From contig DVKU01000073.1 of assembly GCA_018715825.1 (NCBI GenBank), positions 1 through 8,353 on the forward strand: DNA of 8,353 bases, read 5' to 3'. Within the stretch, counting starts at the first letter, position 1. The number at the start of each line of letters is the position of its first letter. A program made the translations under genes and the position numbers. This stretch comes from Candidatus Avacholeplasma faecigallinarum. GTDB taxonomy: Bacteria > Bacillota_I > Bacilli_A > Acholeplasmatales > Anaeroplasmataceae. Shown in pieces: positions 1-7,301 of this stretch. The notes beneath the pieces were generated by a model that saw only the letters and a list, made by a program, of their open reading frames with translations, was not told where the DNA came from and ran no database searches.

Positions 1-1
1 T

Positions 2-311
2 GATTTGTTTGGTGTAAATAGTCTATTAGTTTTACTGAATACTGTATTTGTTTTCTCGTATTTCAAGAATATTCATGCTAACAGTAGAATAATCAATTAA
101 ATTGTTGATTCAATGCTCACTAGTTACTTAATTCATGAAGACTCATTAGGCTATTCATTTAGAAAATATTTTTTAAAAATTATATGATGGGTTAGCATTA
201 GAATATTTAGTGTCGGGTCTGCATTCTTCATTCATTGTATTTATAACATGTGTTTTAATAGATATTATCTGCAGACGGTTAATTGTATTGAACGATATTT
301 TAATAAGTTAA
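2..311 (+). pseudogene. Decayed 3' end of an acyltransferase-3 family gene (5' end outside window)
   Basis: Reading from base 2 gives a hydrophobic segment (SLLVLLNTVFVFSYF) up to a TAA at 98-100. The same frame then continues with SMLTSYLIHEDSL, which has the YLIH(D/E) signature found near the C-terminus of AT3 integral membrane acyltransferases. It runs to a TGA at 185-187. The homology then resumes in the next frame, open from 177 to a TAA at 309-311, as a last membrane helix followed by basic residues (FIVFITCVLIDIICRRL). The three pieces line up in order with residues about 235-335 of the intact acyltransferase at 4543-5586 (FSWF, ASYLITDN, IICSIIDYVR). The likely frameshift lies between 177 and 187, next to a T6/A5 run. 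The product would have been a membrane O-acyltransferase for a surface glycan. Sequencing error could explain one lesion, less easily two. The family call is from visible motifs only. Confidence 0.6.
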
Positions 312-406
312 ACGAAGTAAATGGAGTTTATATAGGAAGTTTGAAACATTGATACATTTTTATTGAGCTAATGGCATTCGTTCTGCTTGCTATCAATTAA
401 TTATTT

Positions 407-429
407 AAAAAGGCCTTCTGTGCTTTTTT
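407..429 (+). terminator. Possible weak Rho-independent terminator
   Basis: An A-rich arm (407-414, AAAAAGGC) can pair with GCTTTTT (422-428) around a 7-base loop if one G is bulged, and the right arm is itself a T run. It lies after the decayed acyltransferase and before the next gene, where a terminator is expected. The stem has few G-C pairs, so the call is tentative. Confidence 0.35.
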
Positions 430-455
430 GCAGTATTGTGATGGATCTTTATTAA
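428..455 (+). promoter_or_regulatory. Candidate promoter for the 502 gene
   Basis: TTGCAG (428-433) and TATTAA (450-455) are separated by 16 bases and lie about 50 bases before the start codon at 502. Both boxes are imperfect, and the surrounding DNA is so AT-rich that chance matches are common. Confidence 0.22.
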
Positions 456-501
456 TTATGCTTACTTTTTAAATTTTTAGGGGGAGAGAATTAAATAAAG
501 G

Positions 502-2463
502 ATGTTAAAAGTACGTAATATAGGAATAAAATTTGTTTACGGATTAATGTCCGTATTTCTTTTCGTAATTTTGGTTAATGCTATATTTTTTGTATCGAAA
601 ATAAGAAAAGTTTATGAAATTGAGCCATTAGCATTGATTATTTCTGTTGCTTTTGTGTATGTTTTTGTTCAATTTTTATTAGTGCCGATATTAAAAAAGT
701 ATTCTACATTATTTAATATAATTTGTTGGATACTTATTATTGCTTTTCAATTATTATTATCCTTTACATATCAAGGTGCTGGTGGAATTGATGACTTTGA
801 TATTAGAATGCAGATAGCAACCTTTTTAAATGGGCATGGAGTACTAGCTCCTTATTTTATATATGCTGCGAATAATATTCCGATAACGCTAATTTTTACA
901 ATGGTGGCCAAGATTAGTTGGTTAATTGGTATAAGAAATATAACATTAGTGTTAAATGCATTTCAGTGTTTGCTGATTGATTTAGCAATTTTGGCGATAA
1001 CTTTTATTTTGAAAAAGGAAGATAAAAGAAGTGAAGCAAGTTATCTGCTACTACTATTTCTTTTGTACTCTACAATGTCTGTTTTTGGAGTAAATATTTA
1101 CACTGATGTTACATCGTTCTGTTTTGCCATATATGGTGCACTTCTTTTCTATATTTATCTCAAAAAGAATAAGAATTATTTACTGATATTATCTGGCATA
1201 TTAGAAGCAGTTGCTTATTTAGTAAAAATGAATTTAATAATAATGGTAATTAGCATAGTACTTATTATAGTAATTAATGAGTTCAAGTTTTTAAAGAAAT
1301 TGAAGATCTTGCTAGTATTTACTTTAAGTTTTGTCTCAATAGTTGGTATATATCATTTTGGAGTAAGTGAATTACAGAATCAGAGTTACACTGGTGAGCA
1401 AGTTAAAGAACTAAGCTTTCCATATACATATTGGATGAGCATGGGATTAAATACGCAAACCTATGGTGAGAATGGTTTTCCTGGCGTCAATTTGTATGGA
1501 GAGGGAGCTCAGCAAAAAACATTACAAAAACGAAAGAAGTATTATTCAGCTAAAATCAAATCGCAAATTAAACAAGAGGGAGTTAAGGGATTAACAAGAC
1601 TGTATATAAACAAAGTTAATGTGATGTACTCTCAAGGGGAACTTGGTACTGTTGAAAGAAGCTTTGGGATTAGTAAGAATATGGGGGAAATATATCAATG
1701 TATTGCTGGTAAACAAAATTATGGCTATATTTTCTTTTCACAAGTAATATATGTATTTATTTTGATAACTGCATTTTTATACTCTATTAAGCAAGTGTTA
1801 AGTAAATCTGATGTTCAACTTGGATACTTTGAATTAATTACAATCTTTTTTATCGGAATCTTTCTTTTTCATATACTAATGTGGGAAGTTATGCCACGTT
1901 ATGCATATGTTGCCATATTTGCTTTATTACCAATGTCTGCAACAGGTGGAATTAATGATCCGTTAATTAAGACTTTTAGAAGGAAAAATACTATACATGT
2001 TGCGGGAATAATTTGTTTAATTTTAATGTTAATTCAATTCCCATTAATTAATAAATTAATGGCACAACGAGAACCACGAACAAACAGTCAAGTGGTATTA
2101 AGTCAAAGATTTGCTGATGAGAGCTTAGTAGTTCTAAATATACCTAAAAATAAAATGATAGAAGAAAATATAGTTATTAATAGTAAATTTCGTAGGATTA
2201 ATTTAACAAGTTGGTACGATGGTAAAATGATTAATGAAAATCCTGATTTACGGTTAAGAATATATAGGATAAATGGCAAATATAAACGTTATATAGCTAA
2301 TGACAATACAGTAAAACAAGCAGGAAAATATATGCTTGAAATTAAAAATATAAGTCGGAAAGATAGTCAAATTGCGACTGGTTACACTTATCCAGTAGAT
2401 TTATTGCAAAATTCTGTTAAGAATCATCCTAATTATTATCTTAGCTTTAATATAACAAAATAA
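502..2463 (+). CDS. GT-C type polytopic membrane protein, putative surface-glycan glycosyltransferase
   Basis: This 653-residue protein has about 12 predicted membrane helices within residues 8-515 and a hydrophilic, probably extracytoplasmic C-terminal domain (about 520-653). An acidic cluster IDDFDIR (96-102) sits in the first outer loop, where GT-C enzymes keep their catalytic Asp. Other landmarks are NNIP (124-127), YTD (200-202), WMSMGLN (311-317) in the large outer loop, and WEVMPRYAY (461-469), a Trp-Glu/Arg-Tyr motif near the end of the membrane part. These resemble the Firmicutes membrane-protein family modelled as TIGR03766; that assignment is from memory and unverified. Such proteins are thought to transfer sugars from polyprenyl-phosphate carriers outside the membrane; substrate and acceptor here are unknown. 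The ATG at 502 is the first start after an in-frame TAA at 496-498. The ribosome site is awkward: a strong AGGGGGAG (479-486) is 15 bases away, while AAAGG (497-501 region) touches the ATG. The gene appears to stand alone. Confidence 0.7.
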   Translation: MLKVRNIGIKFVYGLMSVFLFVILVNAIFFVSKIRKVYEIEPLALIISVAFVYVFVQFLLVPILKKYSTLFNIICWILIIAFQLLLSFTYQGAGGIDDFDIRMQIATFLNGHGVLAPYFIYAANNIPITLIFTMVAKISWLIGIRNITLVLNAFQCLLIDLAILAITFILKKEDKRSEASYLLLLFLLYSTMSVFGVNIYTDVTSFCFAIYGALLFYIYLKKNKNYLLILSGILEAVAYLVKMNLIIMVISIVLIIVINEFKFLKKLKILLVFTLSFVSIVGIYHFGVSELQNQSYTGEQVKELSFPYTYWMSMGLNTQTYGENGFPGVNLYGEGAQQKTLQKRKKYYSAKIKSQIKQEGVKGLTRLYINKVNVMYSQGELGTVERSFGISKNMGEIYQCIAGKQNYGYIFFSQVIYVFILITAFLYSIKQVLSKSDVQLGYFELITIFFIGIFLFHILMWEVMPRYAYVAIFALLPMSATGGINDPLIKTFRRKNTIHVAGIICLILMLIQFPLINKLMAQREPRTNSQVVLSQRFADESLVVLNIPKNKMIEENIVINSKFRRINLTSWYDGKMINENPDLRLRIYRINGKYKRYIANDNTVKQAGKYMLEIKNISRKDSQIATGYTYPVDLLQNSVKNHPNYYLSFNITK

Positions 2464-2474
2464 AGTTTTTAATC

Positions 2475-2488
2475 TAGTATAGTATAAG
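2475..2488 (+). promoter_or_regulatory. Candidate -10 region upstream of prfC
   Basis: The run TAGTATAGTATAAG offers overlapping -10-like hexamers (TATAGT at 2478-2483, TATAAG at 2483-2488) in the gap between the membrane protein gene and prfC. No good -35 box is found 16-18 bases upstream. If it is used, the inverted repeat at 2512-2540 would lie in the 5' untranslated region. Confidence 0.22.
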
Positions 2489-2511
2489 GAACTAAATTAT
2501 TACGCTAGTGC

Positions 2512-2540
2512 TGAATTACTTTTATCGATTAAGTAATTCA
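2512..2540 (+). promoter_or_regulatory. Perfect 10-bp inverted repeat in the prfC leader
   Basis: TGAATTACTT (2512-2521) is exactly complementary to AAGTAATTCA (2531-2540), with a 9-base spacer. It ends about 50 bases before the prfC start at 2591. No T run follows on either strand, so it does not look like a terminator. It could be an operator or a leader hairpin affecting prfC expression. The arms are AT-rich, so function is uncertain. Confidence 0.4.
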
Positions 2541-2576
2541 AAAGATCTAATAGAAAAAATATGAAAATAATTTATG

Positions 2577-2583
2577 AAAGGGA
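2577..2583 (+). promoter_or_regulatory. Ribosome binding site that sets the prfC start at 2591
   Basis: AAAGGGA lies 7 bases before the ATG at 2591. The earlier in-frame ATG at 2561 is preceded only by an A-rich run without a Shine-Dalgarno core. The ten extra residues it would add ([10 protein letters not shown]) are not part of the normal RF3 N-terminus, which begins [12 protein letters not shown]. Confidence 0.75.
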
Positions 2584-2590
2584 AATTAAA

Positions 2591-4168
2591 ATGTCACCAA
2601 AACAACTTGCTGAAGCAGTTAATAAACGGCGAACTTTCGCCATTATTTCACACCAGGACGCGGGGAAGACAACAATTACTGAACAACTTTTACTTTTTGG
2701 TGGGGTTGTTCGTGAAGCGGGGACTGTTAAGGCCCGGAAGACAGGTAACTTTGCAAAATCTGACTGGATGGAAATCGAAAAGAAGCGGGGAATTTCCGTT
2801 ACCTCATCCGTTATGCAATTTGATTTTCAGGGGAAGCGAATCAATATCTTGGATACACCAGGACACGAAGACTTTTCTGAAGATACTTATCGGACTTTAA
2901 TGGCGGTTGACTCTGCAGTAATGGTGATTGACTCTGCTAAAGGGATCGAGCCGCAAACTAAAAAACTTTTCCAAATTTGTAAGATGCGGGGGATCCCGAT
3001 CTTTACCTTTATGAACAAGTTTGACCGGGATGCTCGTGATCCCTTGGATTTGCTGAACGAAGTTGAAGAGACTTTAGGAATCGAAACTTACCCAATTAAC
3101 TGGCCAATCGGTTCTGGACGGCAATTTAAAGGAATTTATGATCGTTTTAACCGTCGGGTTGCCTTAACTCACCCAGCCGATGAAGATAATCCATATTTGC
3201 CGTTGGACGATGATGGTAATGTTAAGGGTGATAATCCACTAGCTAATGATGGTGAATGGCAAGATGCCCTAGATGAAATGGAATTAGTGTATGTTGCAGG
3301 TAACCAGCTTGATCGGGAGAAGATTGCTGCTGGAGATCAAACGCCAGTCTTCTTTGGGTCTGCATTAACTAACTTTGGGGTGCAAACGTTCTTGGAGACT
3401 TACCTTCAGTTTGCCCCAGCACCGAGTGATCATCATACGGAAAATGATGGGGATGTAAAACCACTTGATCCAGAATTTTCCGGTTTTGTTTTCAAAATCC
3501 AGGCTAACATGAACCCTCGACACCGGGATCGGATTGCTTTCGTTCGGATTTGCTCAGGTGAATTTGATCGGGGGATGGATGTTACCCTTGAACGAACTAA
3601 GAAGCCAATTCGTTTGTCTAACGTGACTGAATTTATGGCAGATACCCGAGAAAACGTTGAAAATGCGGTCGCTGGTGACATCATTGGGTTATACGATACT
3701 GGTAATTTCCAAATTGGTGATTCGATCTATACTGGCAAGAAAGATATTAAGTTTGAAAAGCTCCCACAATTTACCCCTGAATTATTTATGCGAGTAACAG
3801 CAAAGAACGTGATGAAGCAGAAGTCTTTCCATAAAGGGATTAACCAGTTAGTTCAAGAAGGGGCAGTCCAGTTATTCCGTTCATACACTTCTGGAGATTA
3901 TATTCTCGGTGCTGTTGGGCAACTTCAGTTTGAAGTTTTCAAATTCCGGATGCAAAATGAATATAACTCTGAAGTTGTGATGGAACCAATGGGGAATAAG
4001 ACGGCCCGCTGGATCGCTCCTGATCAGCTTGATGAAAAAATGTCATCATCACGGAATATTTTGGTTAAGGACATCCACGATCAACCATTATTTCTGTTTG
4101 AAAATCAATTTGCTGAAAATTGGTTCAAGCAGAAGTATCCTGATGTAAAGTTGACAAGTAAGTTGTAA
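2591..4168 (+). CDS. prfC: Peptide chain release factor 3 (RF3)
   Basis: RF3 is a cytoplasmic translational GTPase that removes RF1 or RF2 from the ribosome after peptide release. The 525-residue length from this start is normal for the family. The G motifs are all present: P-loop HQDAGKTT (21-28), switch region KRGISVTSS (65-73), DTPGH (88-92), NKFD (142-145) and GSA (256-258). The EF-Tu-like domain 2 and the RF3 C-terminal domain follow (for example [14 protein letters not shown] near residue 440). One oddity is Gln22 in the P-loop, where RF3 proteins normally have Pro (SHPDAGKT). G+C and codon use (many CGG, GGG, GGA, ACC) are clearly higher than in the flanking glycan genes, as expected for an old core gene among variable ones. 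No clear terminator is seen after the stop. The identification is secure. Confidence 0.97.
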   Translation: MSPKQLAEAVNKRRTFAIISHQDAGKTTITEQLLLFGGVVREAGTVKARKTGNFAKSDWMEIEKKRGISVTSSVMQFDFQGKRINILDTPGHEDFSEDTYRTLMAVDSAVMVIDSAKGIEPQTKKLFQICKMRGIPIFTFMNKFDRDARDPLDLLNEVEETLGIETYPINWPIGSGRQFKGIYDRFNRRVALTHPADEDNPYLPLDDDGNVKGDNPLANDGEWQDALDEMELVYVAGNQLDREKIAAGDQTPVFFGSALTNFGVQTFLETYLQFAPAPSDHHTENDGDVKPLDPEFSGFVFKIQANMNPRHRDRIAFVRICSGEFDRGMDVTLERTKKPIRLSNVTEFMADTRENVENAVAGDIIGLYDTGNFQIGDSIYTGKKDIKFEKLPQFTPELFMRVTAKNVMKQKSFHKGINQLVQEGAVQLFRSYTSGDYILGAVGQLQFEVFKFRMQNEYNSEVVMEPMGNKTARWIAPDQLDEKMSSSRNILVKDIHDQPLFLFENQFAENWFKQKYPDVKLTSKL

Positions 4169-4434
4169 GAAAAAAGAGAAATTTAACATTCGCTTTAATA
4201 TAGATATGCTTGATAGTTATATTATTCATATTTAAGAAAGAATGATTTTAATATTCAATTATTGAAATATTCGTTAATAGGAGTTTTATCTTTTTTATTA
4301 ATTGTTGAAGGTGGTTGGAATAAGGTATCTTATATAATTTTTACCATTAACTATTTTAGCTAGTGAATAATAAATTAAGTGTAGTAAAAATAAATCATTG
4401 CTAATCATTAAAAAATAAAGGAAGGTAAGCAGTT

Positions 4435-4458
4435 TTGAGTGAAGCTATTTATAAATAG
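4435..4458 (+). other. Possible 7-codon leader ORF or remnant gene start
   Basis: AAGGAAGG (4418-4425) lies 9 bases before a TTG at 4435 that opens a 7-residue reading frame (MSEAIYK) ending in TAG at 4456-4458. The spacing is that of a real translation start. The frame ends inside the palindrome at 4442-4461. It may be a short leader peptide, the start of a gene lost by deletion, or chance. Confidence 0.18.
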
Positions 4459-4461
4459 CTT
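4442..4461. repeat. Perfect 20-bp palindrome
   Basis: AAGCTATTTA (4442-4451) is followed directly by its reverse complement TAAATAGCTT (4452-4461), with no spacer. It lies about 80 bases before the acyltransferase start. With no loop and no T run it is a poor hairpin terminator. A dimeric regulator operator is the more natural reading, but no partner site or regulator gene is visible. Confidence 0.5.
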
Positions 4462-4542
4462 GGATAATATTTAGAAAGTTAAAATCTAATTTATAGATGA
4501 TAAATAGTTTATAAAGTAGTTGATATTTAAGAGAGGAAAAGT

Positions 4543-5586
4543 ATGAAAAGAGATAGTAAGTTTGAAATATTAAGAATATTCAGTATGTTTATGATTATTA
4601 TTTTTCATTTTGAATATTTTGGTCAACAGTGGCGTATCAATAGTAGCCATTCATTTGTTAACTATCTTTTACTAGCTTCTTACCTCTCTATAGGTAAGTT
4701 AGGTGTTTATTTGTTCGTTATGATTACCGGATATTTTATTGGTAATCGAACTATTCTAATACAAAAAAGTTTAATTAAGTCTTTTAATATCTGGATTCAG
4801 ACCTTTTATTATTCTGTCATTATTTTTGTGTTACTTTGCTTAATGCATTTTACTGCTTTTTCATTTCATGGGCTCGTAAAGGTTTGTTTCCCGTTTTTAA
4901 CAGATCAATATTGGTTTGTGGATGGTTATATTATCCTATTGCTTCTAATACCATTTATTAACCTTACCTTAGCAAGAATTTCAAAAAGTCAATTTTTGTA
5001 TTTAATACTTATTATTAGTTTCTTCGCTAGTGCTTTAGCACCAATAAAAAGTATAATTTTTTCATCTGAACTGCAATTTGGATACCTAATTCCGCCGTAT
5101 TTAATAGGGGCATTTATGAAAAAATATCAGCATAAAGTAAACTATGTTAAGACTAAAATATTATCAGTGTATCTTTTAATAATATTTTGTGCGGCTGTTT
5201 GTTACCAGTTAGGACGTACTGCCTACATCAATATATTCTATTTTGGTATTTTACAATTATTAATGGCCTATTTAATTTTTTCATGGTTTGCAAATGGTAG
5301 ATCGTTTTATAATGTAACAGTTAATAAATTTGCAAGAACTGTCTTTGCAAGTTATTTGATAACAGATAATATACTAATAAAAAACATTTTATGGAATTTA
5401 CCACTATTTCATGACAAATCTTATACTTTACTACAAATAAATCTAGTCGGGGTAGTAATAGTAATAGGATTACTAATTATTTGTTCGATTATCGATTATG
5501 TTCGAATAATTATTTTCAATCATATTAAGATGGATTCGTATGCTAAAACAGTTATTGATAATTTAGGGAGGAGTAAGCATTGCTAA
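4543..5586 (+). CDS. Acyltransferase-3 family integral membrane O-acyltransferase
   Basis: This 347-residue protein has about ten membrane helices. AT3 proteins move acyl groups, usually acetyl, across the membrane onto sugars of surface polymers. The N-terminus KFEILRIFSMFMIIIFHF carries the conserved Arg11 and His22 of the first helix. KLGVYLFVMITGYF (52-65) is the family's G-V-x-x-F/SGYF-like motif, and QYWFVDGYIILLLLIPF (122-138) matches the usual YWF-x-x-x-Y segment. Near the C-terminus the usual YLIHD/E motif reads YLITDN (271-276), so the customary His is Thr274. The start is supported by GAGAGGA (4531-4537) 5 bases before the ATG. The last codons contain the ribosome site of the next gene and overlap it by 7 bases, indicating an operon. 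The acyl group and acceptor sugar cannot be read from the sequence. Confidence 0.85.
   Translation: MKRDSKFEILRIFSMFMIIIFHFEYFGQQWRINSSHSFVNYLLLASYLSIGKLGVYLFVMITGYFIGNRTILIQKSLIKSFNIWIQTFYYSVIIFVLLCLMHFTAFSFHGLVKVCFPFLTDQYWFVDGYIILLLLIPFINLTLARISKSQFLYLILIISFFASALAPIKSIIFSSELQFGYLIPPYLIGAFMKKYQHKVNYVKTKILSVYLLIIFCAAVCYQLGRTAYINIFYFGILQLLMAYLIFSWFANGRSFYNVTVNKFARTVFASYLITDNILIKNILWNLPLFHDKSYTLLQINLVGVVIVIGLLIICSIIDYVRIIIFNHIKMDSYAKTVIDNLGRSKHC
5565..5573 (+). promoter_or_regulatory. Ribosome binding site supporting a TTG start at 5580
   Basis: AGGGAGGAG lies inside the end of the acyltransferase gene, 6 bases before TTG at 5580. No ATG or GTG in that frame lies near a comparable site, so this near-ideal Shine-Dalgarno decides the start and couples translation of the two genes. 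Confidence 0.75.
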
Positions 5587-7301
5587 CAAATCATCGCCGT
5601 TTATGGACTAATCTTAGTTTAAGCCTAGCTTTTTTGGTGTTGTCTTTAATTTATATATGGCCTTTTGCACATCATGGAATAATATACGGCTCTGGGGATT
5701 TAATGTTCCATGCAAATCGTATTGAGGAACTTTATCAAGACGCCAAGCAGGGAGTATTTATCCCAAGAATTAGTTCCTATGCTTTTAATCAAGTTGGTAG
5801 CGGAATTAATTTCTTTTATCCGTGGATTTTTCTTTATCCATTTGTATTTTTTCGCATGTTAACAAATAACCCTATTATTGCTTTTTATTGTGGGATTGTT
5901 TTAATAAATTTCTTAACATTGTGGATTGCTTACTCCGCAATGTTAAAGTTTGCTTATTCTAAAGTTCGCGCGATTATATTCGCCATTATTTATACTTTCT
6001 CAAGTTATCGGTTGTATTTAGTATTTAACCAAAATGTGTTAGCCGAAGTAATAGCTTTTACATTTATACCCCTAGTGCTGCTTGGCTTTTACGAAGTCTT
6101 TTTCCGTGATGATAGTAAATGGCCAATTTTGGCACTTGGAATGACATTTCTAATATATTCGCATATGTTAACTACGGCATTTACAGCCATTTTTATGTTA
6201 GTAACCTTAGTAATTTTTTGGTATTTTATTGATGAAAAAAGCGAACGATTAATATCAGCTATTAAGGCAGCAGCTCTTTCTTTGGTTTTATCTGCTTTTT
6301 ATCTTATTCCATTCATTGAACAGACATTATCAAATGATTTGGTGGCTTCCTGGAGGGGCCTTGAATTTGCTCAATTACCTTCAGATGTCATAATTAACTC
6401 TTTAGATAATAGTCCCTATCAATTTATTGGGTTTATACTTATTTTAACGGTAATGCTGGGATTTGTGTTTTGGAAAAATGCTGGAAATGTTGAGCAGTAT
6501 GCCTATTTAGCGGGTATCCTTTTAGTTATTGCAACTACGACAATTATTCCTTGGGATAAATTTTTAGATACTCCACTATCAATTATTCAATTTCCTTATA
6601 GACTGAATGGGTTAGCAACTCTATTGTTATCGGTGTATCTTTCTCGTATTGTGCAGTTTTGGATAGTTAATGGCTCTGACAATTACCATGTTAATAAAAT
6701 TATTTTGATTTTATTATTAAGCATTATTCCGGTTGGCCTTACTTTTTCAGCATCAACACAATTAATTTCTTCCCGTAATAAGGTACCTTATTTAGATAAA
6801 AGGCCAACAGCTCGTCATTATTATCCTCAGAAATATGGTACTAGTTATAATTTGAGAAGTAGCGATTGGAATAATTTACTTCATTATTATGCACATAATG
6901 GTTCATTCGATTATTTCCCTAAAGCTACCAGTAATGAGGTGATTACCAGGATAATAACTCATAATGCTAGAATTGGTGATAGAAACCGATCATTAAATGG
7001 ACGAATTACTCCCAAACCTAATAAGATAATTTATGATTTAAAGGGAATCAAAGCAGGAGAAAAAATTATACTTCCTGTACTCTATTATCATAATGATCTT
7101 GTAAAGGTAGGGAATAGTTCATTCCAGAAGCCAAATGTTACAAAGGATAGGTTAATCGAAGTAACGATACCTAAAAATAATAAGTTAGTAATAGTTAAGT
7201 ATCAGAATTCCCTCATCGAAAAAGCTACTGTTTTGATTTCTATACTTACATGGGCTAGCTTAATATTTATATTCTTGAGGAAGCGAGTAGGGAGAAGATA
7301 A
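5580..7301 (+). CDS. PTPS-related/YfhO-like GT-C membrane protein, putative glycosyltransferase
   Basis: The 573-residue product begins at a TTG. It resembles the Firmicutes membrane proteins named for a '6-pyruvoyl-tetrahydropterin synthase related' region, which share the layout of YfhO and other GT-C enzymes. Its first outer loop holds GSGDLMFHANRIEEL (37-51), with Asp40 at the expected catalytic position. IPRISSY (61-67) and NFFYPWIFLYP (77-87) follow, then FSSYRLY (140-146), Glu156, YSHMLT (193-198) and QFPYRLNG (337-344). About 11 helices reach residue 390. A hydrophilic domain of roughly 150 residues, presumably outside the cell, follows, then a last helix (about 548-567) and a basic tail. 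The likely role is transfer of a sugar from a polyprenyl-phosphate donor to a surface polymer. The gene overlaps the acyltransferase by 7 bases and the UbiA gene by one base (TAATG), so the three are probably co-translated. Donor and acceptor are inferred only. Confidence 0.75.
   Translation: MLTNHRRLWTNLSLSLAFLVLSLIYIWPFAHHGIIYGSGDLMFHANRIEELYQDAKQGVFIPRISSYAFNQVGSGINFFYPWIFLYPFVFFRMLTNNPIIAFYCGIVLINFLTLWIAYSAMLKFAYSKVRAIIFAIIYTFSSYRLYLVFNQNVLAEVIAFTFIPLVLLGFYEVFFRDDSKWPILALGMTFLIYSHMLTTAFTAIFMLVTLVIFWYFIDEKSERLISAIKAAALSLVLSAFYLIPFIEQTLSNDLVASWRGLEFAQLPSDVIINSLDNSPYQFIGFILILTVMLGFVFWKNAGNVEQYAYLAGILLVIATTTIIPWDKFLDTPLSIIQFPYRLNGLATLLLSVYLSRIVQFWIVNGSDNYHVNKIILILLLSIIPVGLTFSASTQLISSRNKVPYLDKRPTARHYYPQKYGTSYNLRSSDWNNLLHYYAHNGSFDYFPKATSNEVITRIITHNARIGDRNRSLNGRITPKPNKIIYDLKGIKAGEKIILPVLYYHNDLVKVGNSSFQKPNVTKDRLIEVTIPKNNKLVIVKYQNSLIEKATVLISILTWASLIFIFLRKRVGRR

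Larger units (their letters stand above)
4169..4542. other. AT-rich spacer without a supported gene
   Basis: These 374 bases between prfC and the acyltransferase are extremely AT-rich. The longest open stretch on the + strand is 4217-4363 (48 codons). It has no start codon with a ribosome site, but includes a hydrophobic segment (LIGVLSFLLIV) that could be a scrap of a lost membrane protein. A 7-base direct repeat AATCATT occurs at 4393-4399 and 4403-4409, ten bases apart. The stretch also holds a Shine-Dalgarno-like AAGGAAGG (4418-4425), a tiny ORF and a palindrome, listed separately. No convincing promoter or terminator was found, although a promoter for the downstream genes should be here. 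Confidence 0.6.

Noticed and set aside
2561..2590. Upstream ATG giving a 535-residue RF3
   Set aside because: It has no Shine-Dalgarno, whereas the ATG at 2591 has AAAGGGA at the right distance and the usual RF3 N-terminus.
2574..2900. 108-codon ORF on the + strand in another frame of prfC
   Set aside because: It lies entirely within the 5' end of prfC and has no recognisable protein features; it is a shadow of the real gene.
3433..3684. 83-codon ORF on the - strand inside prfC
   Set aside because: It is antisense to a conserved RF3 region, with no own ribosome site or family motif.
4393..4409. Two AATCATT copies ten bases apart as a regulator site or repeat array
   Set aside because: There are only two short copies in very AT-rich DNA, so chance is likely; kept only as a note in the spacer entry.
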